DNA from: Symbiodinium microadriaticum
Lineage: Eukaryota; Sar; Dinophyceae; Suessiales; Symbiodiniaceae
Assembly (NCBI GenBank): GCA_001939145.1
Contig: LSRX01000807.1
Span: 62,001 to 126,000 of the forward strand
Direction of reading: 5' to 3'
Length of the DNA stretch: 64,000 nt
The translations under genes were made by a program, and so were the position numbers. A model generated the notes under the pieces. That model was not told the origin of the DNA. It saw only the letters and a program-made list of their open reading frames with translations, and did no database searches. Positions 10,316 to 20,600 of the stretch are shown piece by piece (position 1 is the stretch's first letter; each line of letters opens with the position of its first letter).

Positions 10316-11122
10316 CGCGAATGAGGAGGAGAAAAACTCGTCGAACCGAGAGCTCCTTCCGCGCCGAGCCTGGCCGAGGAAGGACGAGAAGCAGGCCCTT
10401 GAGCCATCTGATCGAGGCCTCGCATCTCTTCGGTTACGGTTTAGGGGTTTAGGGGTTTTGCTTGAGGAGGGGGGGGGGGTTAGGGGGGCAGGGTTGAGGC
10501 TGGGTCCTAAGCCCTGAACTTGGGGATATTGGGTTGAAGCTTTTAGGTTTTGGGCTCAGGGGCTTTGTGCTCTAGAGATGATCGCTATCCTAGCTACAGT
10601 AGCCCAGTGTTGTTGTGTCTGCCGCTGCTGAAACGCGCCAAAACACGTTTCAGCTCCAGGTGCTACTGCAATGAGTGATGCCGTGAGCTCTCGAATGGGA
10701 TGTTTAGTCATGTGATTCCTAGGATTGCCCTTTGTACACCTGCCAGTATGAGAGCACCCCGTGTGACCGTGCGGTCAGCTGGCCCTATTCTTCCCTCTCT
10801 GTTGCATGTTTAGTACTAGTATTGCCGATGCTCCGGCGATGCTCCTATCATGATGTGCTCCATTCGCCTTCCAGCTATTCGTGCCCGAGTCAATGCTACA
10901 GTACCTCGATTCTTCTTGTTGCTGGACTTCTCCTTCCAGCGAGGACTACAATGACTCTCACCGTGTTGCGTCCAGTGTTTCCGGTCACATTCCCCTGATG
11001 ATTACGATGATCTACCAACCGAGTGGGCACCACTCAGGATTCCTGCCTTGTGGCTCAACCACCAGGGCTCAGATCAACCGACGGCCTTTGCAGGATGCCC
11101 GTGGGATGGTATAGTCTTAGTA

Positions 11123-11225
11123 GCTGAGCAGGTAACTTTTATAACTTCTTGGGGGGTTTATAATATACTCCTACGATCTGATGAGAAGGTTAACCTTTCT
11201 TGGGTTAGGGTACCCAGCCCCTGAG
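11123..11225. mobile_element. MITE-like element, family F, upstream of the nitrate transporter
   Basis: It begins GCTGAGCAGGTAACTTTTATA and ends GGGTACCCAGCCCCTGAG, with an internal GGTTAACC. The same layout is found at 21772-21869 and, decisively, as the whole second intron of the nitrate transporter (12013-12110). This copy lies 38 nt before the likely start codon and could be a 5' UTR intron or a spacer copy. Confidence 0.7.
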
Positions 11226-11262
11226 TCGTCGTTTAGTCGTATAGGTCTCCCGAGCGGAAGCA

Positions 11263-14200
11263 ATGAATTCCGCGCCATGCGAGACGAAAGCAAGCAAGTT
11301 CAAATGTCGAGTGGATTCCAAGGGGAAAGCCACGGAGCTTCCCTTGCTGCGAGTCGGAGGCAGTGTGCATGAAAATCCGCACATGCGCGCTTTCTGGGGC
11401 AGCACTATCTCTTTCTTCCTGGCCTTCCTTGGCTGGTTCGCCTTATCTCCGCTTAGCCTCGAGGTGGCCACAAGCATGGGTGTCTGTGAAAACCAAGTCT
11501 ATCCGCCTGCAAGCGTGCCCACGCGAGTAGCTTACTTGACTTACAAGAACTTACAAACCAACTTACACTATTGCCAGTATGGCGTCCAAGAGGTGGACGG
11601 AACACCCGCCGATTGCCACGAAGTGCCAGCAGACGCTGTTGCCGTGGGCAGCCCTGAGGCGCAGAAGTACCGTCCCGAGGTCCTCTCCAGCTGCGTGTGC
11701 ACGCCTGGGACACATTGTCAGCGTGTCATCGCCAACGCCGGAGTCGCTGCGGTTTCTTCTACCATCTTCGTAACTTGGGTTTTTGTTGGGGGATGTAATT
11801 TAGTTACCATATAATAGAGGAACCAGGGTTATTTGCTATAGCTCCATCTAATGGTAACTGAAATAAAGTCCCTTCACAAGAACCCAGGTAAGAGCTGCCC
11901 TGGGAACACTTCTGGAAAGGTATGGGCCAGTCCAAGTCCAGGCTGGGCTGCTGAGCTTTGGGGCTGTCTGGGTAGCTATGGCGGGAGCCATCACGGCGCC
12001 ATGGAACTTTCGGTGCTGAGTAGGTAAGCTTTAATTTTGTTTGGGTGCATGAAGTTCTACCATGGGCTACCAGGTTAACCTGTTTTTGGGTAGGCTGCGC
12101 AGCCCCCAAGGAATTATACGCTCATCCGCTTCTTCATTGGTTGCGTGGGAGCAACTTTCGTTACGAATCAGTTTTGGTGCTCTTTGATGTTTGCTCCAAA
12201 TGTCGTTGGCACCGCCAACGCTACAGCCGCCGGCTGGGGCAACTTGGGCGGTGGCGTGACGCAGATCTTCATGATGTCCGTGCTTTTTACTCCAATGGTG
12301 AACGCCGGTCTGGATCACAATACTGCGTGGAGAGTGGCAATGCTGGTCCCCGCAGTCGTCTTCCTGCTGTCCCTGGGACAGTCTTGAATTTGTTCTTTAA
12401 TTTCGCACAGCGTAAGCATGAGCCCTAAGCGACGAAAAGCAGCAATGCAGAAGCCAAGAACTATCCCAAAGCAGCCCAGGTGTTACAGCATGATCTAATG
12501 TGTGATCTAATTTATACTGTTAGCATCTGTTAGCCATAAGTAGTTCGTATTACTTTGTTACGACCACTACTAGTGTTCTGAATAGATAATATTAGAACTA
12601 TGCAATTCTCGTGATAAATATTTTTTTTATTGGCATTATTTGCATTCTGATTCTACTGTACTTCGGAGTATAGAGGTTCTTTGAAAGCAGAGCCCAGGTG
12701 CGCCTTGGCCTTGAAGCTCTGTTGCTGGGATACGCCGACCTGCAGGCGCTTTGATGTGACAGTCATAGGCAAGACCAAGAAGCCCTCGTTGCTAGGCCGT
12801 ACTACAGGGGCCTTATTACTTAGATTAGGGTTTTGGGGTACGGTATATTGCATATGCTATATATTTATAACCCCAAAACCCTATTCCAATTTTTAAGGCC
12901 CCTACATCACGTTAAGGGTTTGGGGAACTCAGGGATTAGGGTCCACGGAACTTAGGCTTTGGGATGGTTGGTTTAAGACACAGGGGTTTAGCTTTTGAGG
13001 TTTAGGATTTAAGGTATTAGGCCGTACGTGACAGGAAGGACTGTGGAGGCTTTTTGAATAGTACAGCCTATATAAAGAAGGAACACCATGCGATTTTCAA
13101 AGGAACGCTAAGAGCAACCCAGGTTACGGGACTACGTAGAAGTGCTGAAGGACGTCCGTGTTGTCATCATGATCTTTCAGTACTCAGCGTGTTTTGGCGC
13201 TGAGCTCGCAATGAACAATCAGCTTGCAACTCACTTCCGAACCTTGGCAGCAATAGCCGTCATTTTGTTAAGGACGCAGCAGCCAGTTTGCAATAAAGAG
13301 CAGATACCCCAAAGGTCATACCTAGTTGATATGTAAGCTTGTGACCACATCGTGCATAGGATAACCTCAAGTAACTCAAGTACCGCATTTCAAGCCATGA
13401 ATTCTAGCTTACTGCCTAATTCAGCTGATTCTGATCCTAAATGCCATATTTCCTAAGTGCTATAGTTTACACCCTGAACCTTCCTCCTAGCAGTAGCTAC
13501 CCAGAGAATTCCACACCCTTGAATTAGGGAGTTGACCTCAGATGACAGAGGGATCCTTCGTTTTTGGGTTGATGGCATAATATGCTCATTCTATATGCCC
13601 TAAACCCTAAACCCTAAATCCTTCATTATACAAAGGCCTATGACCCTCGGCGACAACTAAATACAAACTTGATGCGACCGCTTGACTCAGGCGTTTTGGA
13701 GCCTGGGGCCCCTAACCCCTAAAAAACCGCCAAAGCCCCAACCAGGGTTTAGGGTTTAGGGTTTACACTGATGTGGGAGCCGACCCCAGGCGAAGTGCGA
13801 AGCCTGTTGCAAAAAAAAGGGTTTACATAGGGACTACTAACTTACTAGTCTAGGCGCCCCAATAGCCAGCACTACTATCCGTTACGATTTCTGACTATTC
13901 TTAGACAACCCTTGTATTGCAGAACCCCTAGAGAAGAACCCATTTTCTAAATATCAGTTACGGCCCCATAAGATACCCTAAACCCTAAAACCCTAAAGCC
14001 TAAAACCCTAAACCCTAAAACCATAACCCTAAACCCTAACCCGTCTTTGCTGTAGGTACCTACTTCCAGCTTGGGGCCGGCGACGCAACTCTCTTGGCCG
14101 GGTGTTTCGGCCTCATGAGCCCTGGTTGTTGAAGAACTTTTGTGTTTGGCAGTCTCCTTTTATTTCCCAGGCTTTGAGTGGTTTTGGGTTTCTTGGGTAG

Positions 14201-17200
14201 GTGTTCGGTTCAGGGGCTTTGTGAAGGTTCAAAACTATTACCCGTCTAAATGCAAGGGACCTCCTGCACCGTGTAGACCCCTTTAACCCTCATCCGTATA
14301 CGTATTGCAGACCCTATGAAAGTCTACCTGCAAACCTAAATATCAAAACTCAAAACAAGGAACACCAAAATCCTAAAAACGGAAAGAACCACAAGGACAC
14401 ACACACACACACCCTAAGAAGGAACCTCTTCGCGCGGTCCTTGGGCGGAGCTTCTAGCGACCTCTGCTTCCATCACTTTGGCTTCCGGGGCCGAATCTGG
14501 GTACAGCCCCTGGGCTCCTCATGCATAAGGGTTTAGGGAAATATGGGTAGTTCTCTAAATTAGGCTCTCTGTTTGGGTCCCCAAAAAAGTACGGCAAAGG
14601 GGTTTAGGGTTTAGGGTTTCTGGGGCTTGGGGTTTGGGGGGTTGCTTGGAGGTTCATGGGTAGTTACAAGTGGGGTTATAGGAAAGGTAACTATAGTGAT
14701 GACCTATATTTGGGGACTTATAACTTATAACCATACCTACAACTACCCATGAACCTCCAAGTATGGGTAGTTCTCCAACTTAGGGTTTCTTTTTGGGTCC
14801 CCCAAAATATACAGCACCCCTTAGAAAAAAGGATCCTGAAAGGGACCCTACTTTAAAGAACTACCCATATACTAGAATAGAACACCAGGAAAGATTAGGA
14901 TATGGAAAAGATGTAGTTGCATAGAATACGGCATATGTCTACAACAAGAACAATAGTAACACCAAATTGTGAGAAGTAAATGGTAGTATTGTTGAGAAGA
15001 ATGATGACCTGATACATGCATAGAGTCCATACGAATACACAAAGTAGGTACACATGCGAACGTGACATAAGCATAAGCATTATGTAAATGTGTACATTAA
15101 AATGCATAAGACATGTATGAATATATGCACATGCTGTTCATATGTTGCGCATATGTGTCTAGATTGTTTTCGTCCTATATACAGAATATTGCAAAATCAT
15201 GTTGCTCTGTGGGTGTGTGTTTCAATCGTGTTCTTTGTTTATTGGCACTGTGTTCCTACAAAAGGCGTTTTGGAGCTGCATACACGTTTTTTGGCAAAGG
15301 GCTTGCCACCAAGATTGTTGTGTTCTTGGGTTCTGGAGTGTGGGGCTTCTTTGCTTTTTTCTGGAGCCTGTCTCCCGATAACAACCACGATGCAATAGAA
15401 GCTTCGTCTTTGTGCAATCCCTGGTTGCTTGCGAATCAACAAAGCACGCAAATGCCTCACAACCCTAAGCCCCAGGCCTGAACTTAGGTTCATAAAGTTA
15501 CTATGCGAAACGTATAGAGCCGGCATAAAAACCTTACAAAACTCTTATGAGACCCTACACCTTAAACCCGAAACCGTAAAACCCTAAACTCCTGATGAAA
15601 TCTTCCCCACCCGTCATAAAGCCCTATGAAGTCTGGGTAAAGCCTTGCAAAAAACGGCTAATGACTTGAAGAAACCCTGCAAAATCTTGTTCTAAGGACG
15701 TATATGCGTACAAAACCCTGTTCATGCCCTGTACAGTCCAAACTTGCAGCACCTTGTAAAGCCCTCATAAAACACTCCGGAGCCCGTATTGAGTATAGCG
15801 CCCTGCAAAGTCGTGAGAAAGCCCTACAAACCCCGTTTAGCACCCTGCAAAGTCTTCATGAATCCTTACAGAACCTGTATAACTCCCTATACAGTCTTGA
15901 GAAAAACCTACAGAACCCCTTCAACGCCCTGTAAGAGTAAGGCTTGGTAAACCCTGCCAGGCCCTGGCAACGCGCATTATAAATTCTGGAAAGCCTTTAC
16001 AAACTTATAAAGCCATATGAAGTTCTGATGAAACCCGACAAAGCCCAGATAAAGCCTGGCACGAGCTTGATAAAGCCTTGTAAGGCGCAGATCAACTGTA
16101 GAAAGCCCTGATGAAGCCTTACAAACGCTGCTTTATAACGCTCTGAAAAACAACTTATCTGATGCCTTAAAGTTGTAAAGTCCTGATAAGATGTTACAGA
16201 TTCCTTGAAGAGCCTTAGAAAGTTCCAACAAAACCTTGCAGGGCACTACCGAAAAACCCTAGCAACCTGATCAAACCCTACGAGCCATTATAGAGTCCTA
16301 ATCAAGCCCTGCAACAGATAAAACATAGAAAATCCGTGCTGGTCGGGTGATGGTCACAAACCCTAAACCCCAAACCTTAAACCCCTAAACCCTAAACCCT
16401 TTCACATCGCAGGTTCCTGGCGCTGGTCTTCGAGGCGATCTTCCTGCTCCCAAGGGAGGAGAAAGCAAAGGTCTTTATATAACACTTTGCGTTTAGACAA
16501 CCTTTAGAGAGCCCTTGAAAAGCCCTCATGTAGAGCGCTTATAATGAGCCTATAGAGTCCTTAAAGTATCCTGTTACAGGAACTTCGTACTAGTAAGTTT
16601 AGGGTTCAGGGCTTGTTGCCCTGGGAGGCAAGGGCTCTGCTTGGGATCTTCGTTCATTACGTCTAGTAGTTGAGTAGAGCAGTGGACAAAGTCGCGGGCT
16701 TTTTCTGCATATAATCATGTAGCAGCGTAGCATTCCGTTCCTCGAACGAGCTGTCGCGATTGTGCATCGATTTCTGGCCTTCTCCAGTCATATCACAAGG
16801 CAGGATTCAGAAAGACGCGAACCCCTAAACCAACGGGGTTTGAGACCTTGAAGACGAGCCCAGGTTCGCTTTTGGGAGGGTGGACCACTCCCAGCCGTGG
16901 TATGTGGCCTTGGGTGTGCTGGTGTGTTTCTCATTGTTCGTGCAGATGGCTGAGGGGACAAGCTACGGAATTGTCCCATTCATGAAGCCAGATCAGCTTG
17001 CAGTGGTGTCCGCTGTGGTGGGAGCTGGCGGCAACCTCGGCGCCGTCATTGCCGGAGTTGGCTTCTATCAGCCCATTCACGACGCTCTACTTCCTTTCCA
17101 AGTTCATGCGGGCTACGTGCTGTTTTGGGCACTCTTGAGCCCTCTTTATTACTGGCCCGACAAGGGCGGCATGTTCCAAGCGCCGAAGGCATTGCCGGCC

Positions 17201-17380
17201 GCTTCGAAGTCCAGCATACCAAGCTCTGAAGAGACTGCGTCCACTGTGGCCACCTGCGCAGACGTCATCGGAGCTGTTGTGCCCGTTGGCGCCGTTGAGA
17301 GTCAGTCCTCGAAGAGCACGCCGCGAGCTGCTGAGCGTGGAGGGTTGTGCATGTGTGCCAAGTCCCTTTGTAGGTTGTAG
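11263..17380 (+). CDS. NRT2: NRT2-type nitrate/nitrite transporter, MFS family (complete, 9 exons)
   Basis: Exons: 11263-11769, 11888-12012, 12111-12380, 12698-12787, 13123-13238, 14056-14116, 14422-14505, 16413-16460, 16864-17380. They sum to 1818 nt, giving 605 aa. It should move nitrate (or nitrite) with protons across the plasma membrane. Both nitrate signatures are present: AAGWGNLGGGVTQ and VVGAGGNLGAVIAG. So are PHMRAFWGS before TM1, RFFIGCVGATF, CCWDTPTCRRF, ELAMNNQLATHF and NLFARSLGG, with Arg in the expected helices. The loop after TM1 is enlarged by roughly 80 residues and holds six cysteines (for example CVCTPGTHC). The C-terminal tail is Ser/Thr/Ala-rich and probably cytosolic. 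Donors are GT (four), GA, GA, GC and one uncertain (exon 8 end, 16460-16470). Introns 1 and 2 are themselves MITE copies, and intron 4 contains another. Confidence 0.9.
11770..11887. mobile_element. Introner: MITE family E forming the whole of NRT2 intron 1
   Basis: The 118-bp intron runs GTAACTTGGG to AACCCAG. Its ends are inverted repeats of about 37 bp (TTGGGTTTTTGTTGGGGGAT at the left; ACTGAAATAAAGTCCCTTCA then CAAGAACCCAG at the right). The downstream exon begins GTAAGAG, so GTAA is duplicated on both sides. A second copy with the same ends (CTGGGTTCTTGTTAAGGGAT and CTTAACAAGAACCCA) lies in spacer DNA at 51237-51345. Removing it joins ATCTTC to GTAAGAGC and restores the transporter frame. 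Confidence 0.9.
12013..12110. mobile_element. Introner: MITE family F forming the whole of NRT2 intron 2
   Basis: The intron runs GTGCTGAGTAGGTAAGC to CGCAGCCCCCAAG. Copies at 11123-11225 and 21772-21869 share the start GCTGAGTAGGTAA, an internal GGTTAACC-like word and the end CAGCCCC. Splicing joins TTTCG to GAATTATACG and gives NFRNYTLIRFF in frame. Only a single G is shared across this junction. Confidence 0.8.
12806..12905. mobile_element. MITE family C inside NRT2 intron 4
   Basis: Inverted arms GGGGCCTTATTACTTAGATT and CCAATTTTTAAGGCCCCT flank a TA-rich centre with TATAACCCCAAAACCCTA. It sits in the intron 12788-13122. Closely similar copies are at 24612-24700 and 56374-56475, with weaker ones at 8748-8830, 26863-26953 and 30990-31037. 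Confidence 0.8.
14544..14600. mobile_element. Left half of MITE family B
   Basis: TGGGTAGTTCTCTAAATTAG, then GGGTCCCC and GTACGGC, match the left half of family B. The right half is missing and TTTAGGG units follow directly. Confidence 0.6.
14645..14761. mobile_element. MITE family A, copy 1
   Basis: Ends are CTTGGAGGTTCATGGGTAGT and ACTACCCATGAACCTCCAAG, an exact 20-bp inverted pair. The centre is TATAAC-rich. It lies in the 1.9-kb NRT2 intron 7 and abuts a family B element. Other copies: 19113-19222, 26086-26194, 49956-50137 and 52365-52474. Confidence 0.85.
14763..14870. mobile_element. MITE family B, full copy
   Basis: Ends are TATGGGTAGTTCTCCAACTT and TTTAAAGAACTACCCATA, with TTGGGTCCCCC, ACAGCACCCC and GGGACCCTA inside. 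It starts one base after a family A element. Confidence 0.8.
15541..16330. repeat. Degenerate periodic repeat in NRT2 intron 7
   Basis: Words such as CCCTGCAAAGTC, GAGAAAGCCCTACAAA, CCTTGCAA and GCCCTGATGAAGCC recur roughly every 20-25 nt for about 800 nt. The strand is purine/A-rich, and the units look like decayed relatives of one short tandem repeat. It could be an extreme form of the CCCTAAA-type arrays nearby. Confidence 0.55.
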
Positions 17381-17629
17381 CGTTGCAGGTGTGTTACCCA
17401 AATGGGTATGGCCTGCTTCCACTTTTCCCTCAAAGAGGAGGGTTAGTTTTTTCGCTGCACGGCTGCTCCAGAGAACCAGTGACCACTGACCATGTCAAGT
17501 TTGGCCTTTCTTGACCCATGGACCCAGGGACCCAGCATTCGGCAGAGGGCCAGACAGGGTTTAGGGTTCAACCCTTAACTTACCGTAAACCGTTTCAGCT
17601 GCAAAAAGGGAATGCCTGGGAGAGCAGGC
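17381..17629. other. Short intergenic spacer between NRT2 and the next gene
   Basis: Only about 250 nt separate the NRT2 stop from the next predicted start, with both genes in the same direction. No terminator-like signal, promoter motif or spliced leader is evident. Confidence 0.5.
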
Positions 17630-20600
17630 ATGCACCCCATCGGACTTGTTGTCCTCGCCGACGACCAATTTCAGAAGCTGCTCGCTTCAATTCCTTGGAA
17701 CATGTTGGGATCCCGGGGATCTGGAAAGAACTGCTCTTGTGAAGTTGAACTGATCCGCGCCTGCTGCAGTAGCTGCGTAGTGTACCTGAGAACCAAGAGA
17801 CGTCGTCTGGAGGAGTCAGAGCAGCGAGAGCGTAAGCCTAAACCCCAAACCCGTAGAACAAGAAACCCCGAAGACCCTGAAGCATGAAGCGGTACACCCT
17901 GACACCTCAAATGTAAAGCCCCCAAAAAGTCCCCAAACCAAGAGCCTTGAAGCACATATCGAGACATGTGCCAAGCCGAAGTCTTCAAGCTCTGAACACC
18001 AAACTGCGCAAACCGCCCGAGCCCTAAAGCCATAATGCCTGTTGCCTTGCCTGCCTTGTGCAAGTCTGAGAGTCGAAGGCCATACCCGAAAACCCTCACC
18101 CTAAACCTAAATCCTAAGCCAACAACCGTAAACCCTGAACCCTGAACCCTGAACCCTACCAACTGCTTTAAGAAGCCCAGGCAGCATGGGGCCCAGATCC
18201 AAAGTCTCCGATGCTATGCCCAGCAGCAGGGATATGACCTCTGGCTTCTGAATGGCAGTGCCTTTCCCAAGTGCATCGCGCCGCTCGGTTAAGCGCTGAT
18301 GGTGACTACTTCAAGGGTCAGGATAGGGCTTCATAGCGGCTTTGTGGGGTGGTGTTCTAGGGTCTGGAGTCTAGAAGGGTTTCTGAGAGCACCTCAAGGA
18401 TCAGGGGAGTTAGCAAGCCAGAATTAAGTTGAGGTATCCTAACCCTAAACCTTATGAACCCTAAACCGCCTAAACCCTAAACCCCCGAATGCTCAAAAGA
18501 TCAGGGGACTTCGCACGTACAGCAGAGAAGTAGAGTTCCGGAGGCGAGGCTTCGGGATTTTAGGAGTTTGATACTCAGCAAGCTGGGCGCGAGGTTGAGA
18601 TATCTGTCTCAGGGAAGCCATGCTTGGTTTTAGGAGTGTTGGAATCTAGGGGTTTGGGAATTGAGGCTTGGGTCTTGTGTCGAGGGTTTGGGAGTGAGAA
18701 GCTAAGGCATCTGTTGTCGAATTGGACTGTTATAAGTCTGCTTAGATTTTTTTGACCCTGCGAAAAAGGTCGTCCCCATGATGCCCCATGAATGTGTCGG
18801 GTGTCTCACTCCTGAGTCACCCTGGGCTACCTGATACTTTGCATCATTTCTGGAGAGCGTGCGCATGTCGGGATATGGGTGGTTCCCTAAGTTACTGCCT
18901 CTCTTTAGGTCCACCAAGTAGTACGGCACCCATTATAAAACGAACACCCAACAAGACAAGGGACCCTAATCTAGAGAACTATCCATACGTCGCTGACTTT
19001 GGACGCAGGTTCCGTGGCGACTTCTTCTACCTGAAGCCCCTGGGCTGTATGGAATTGCGTGTTTGCTTCATGCTTGTTCTGGTCAAACAGCTGCAGGGGT
19101 GGGATGAGGGTACTTGGAGGTTCATGGATAGTTCTAAGTGGGGTTATAAGTCCCCTAATATAGGTTATATTTACAATTACCCTAATTATAACCCTACTTA
19201 TCACTTCCCATGAACCTCCAAGCAGGTTGTGCATTCCCAAACACGAGTCCTGATATAAGAGGGTCCTTAATCCTTCCTACCTTCATCCCACTTTTTTTGG
19301 AGGCTCCAATCGGAAAGGTTGTCTTGTGATGCCACAGGCAATTGTGGAGCAGGTTGAAACTTTCGTGCTCTTGGGCAAAAAATTGGGTTTTATTCTACGA
19401 AACGCCAAGAGCTTATGAACGGTATTGCCACAAGAATGATGCTTCTCAGGGCGCTCAAGGAATTTTCAAGCAATTTCACGCTGGCAGGGCTTGGAAGGGC
19501 AGCTCGTGTTTCGTTTTTGTTCCGGGCTTTCTCATTTCGCGAAGCTAGCAAGTAGCACCGACCGCCCAGCTTGAGAAGAGTGAAGCCGGTCTTCAGAACC
19601 CGTATTAGTAACTCTATCCCCAACAAGTTATCATACAATAATGAGACAAGTAAACTACCGTTGGCATATGTTAAACCCTACCGAACGCATACGGTCATAC
19701 AGAGCATAAAAGCCGATGAAAACAACCTTACCCTAGTCATTAAGGCCACTGTTTTCAATGTTAAGCTCCAGCCCCACCCGGTCGATAACATGCACAGAAG
19801 ACTACCAAGATTAACATGAACATCAAGCCTGGTATTCATCTTCTGGTATGTTTCGTTCTGTCCGCAGGCATTGTGCGGTCGCCGAGTTCCTGGAAACGCA
19901 GGCAGACGGGCAGCTCGACCTTGGAGAAAGTCACTAAGTCTTTCCTGGGTGTTGCTAGCTGTTTAGGGATAGGGCGTTTAGGGTGTTCCGACGGAGCTGT
20001 TTTCGTTCCTTTTCGTTGGGGTGTAAGCCCACGGGTTATTCAATTTTTTGAGGGGGGTGTAAGGCGCATCAACTTTATTGGTTCCTTTTAGGGTTTACGG
20101 GTTTCGGTTTATGAACGGTTTTCGAGTTTGGGACACAGCTTCTCGAAAAGACAAGGGTCCCTGATATGCGGATCCTTCTCCTACGCATCCCATGAGCCCG
20201 GGTTCTATGTTAGTTTTTAGGGGTCCCTTGTAAGGTATTTAGGGTTGAGGGTTTCAGGGTTGGTTTCAGAATTTAGGGGTAGGGCCCCTTGGAATACCCG
20301 AAATTCCAGCATGGACCCTAGAACCCTTAAGCCCTAAACCCGTAAGCCCTAAGTGGTGATTGTGTCTCACACAGCCGGCCAACGACCATGTGCCTCGCCT
20401 GGGTTGTCCGACTGGGAGCTCCGAAACCGTAATGAATAAGGAGCATTTAGGGATTAGGTTTTGAGTGCCTTAAACCTTATAGACCCTAAATCCTAAAACC
20501 CTAAAAACCCTAAACCCTAGAACCGTAAACCCTCAACCCTATAAACCCTGTAGAGCACTATCAATTACAAAGCCCTCAACCCTAAACCCTATCAACCCTA

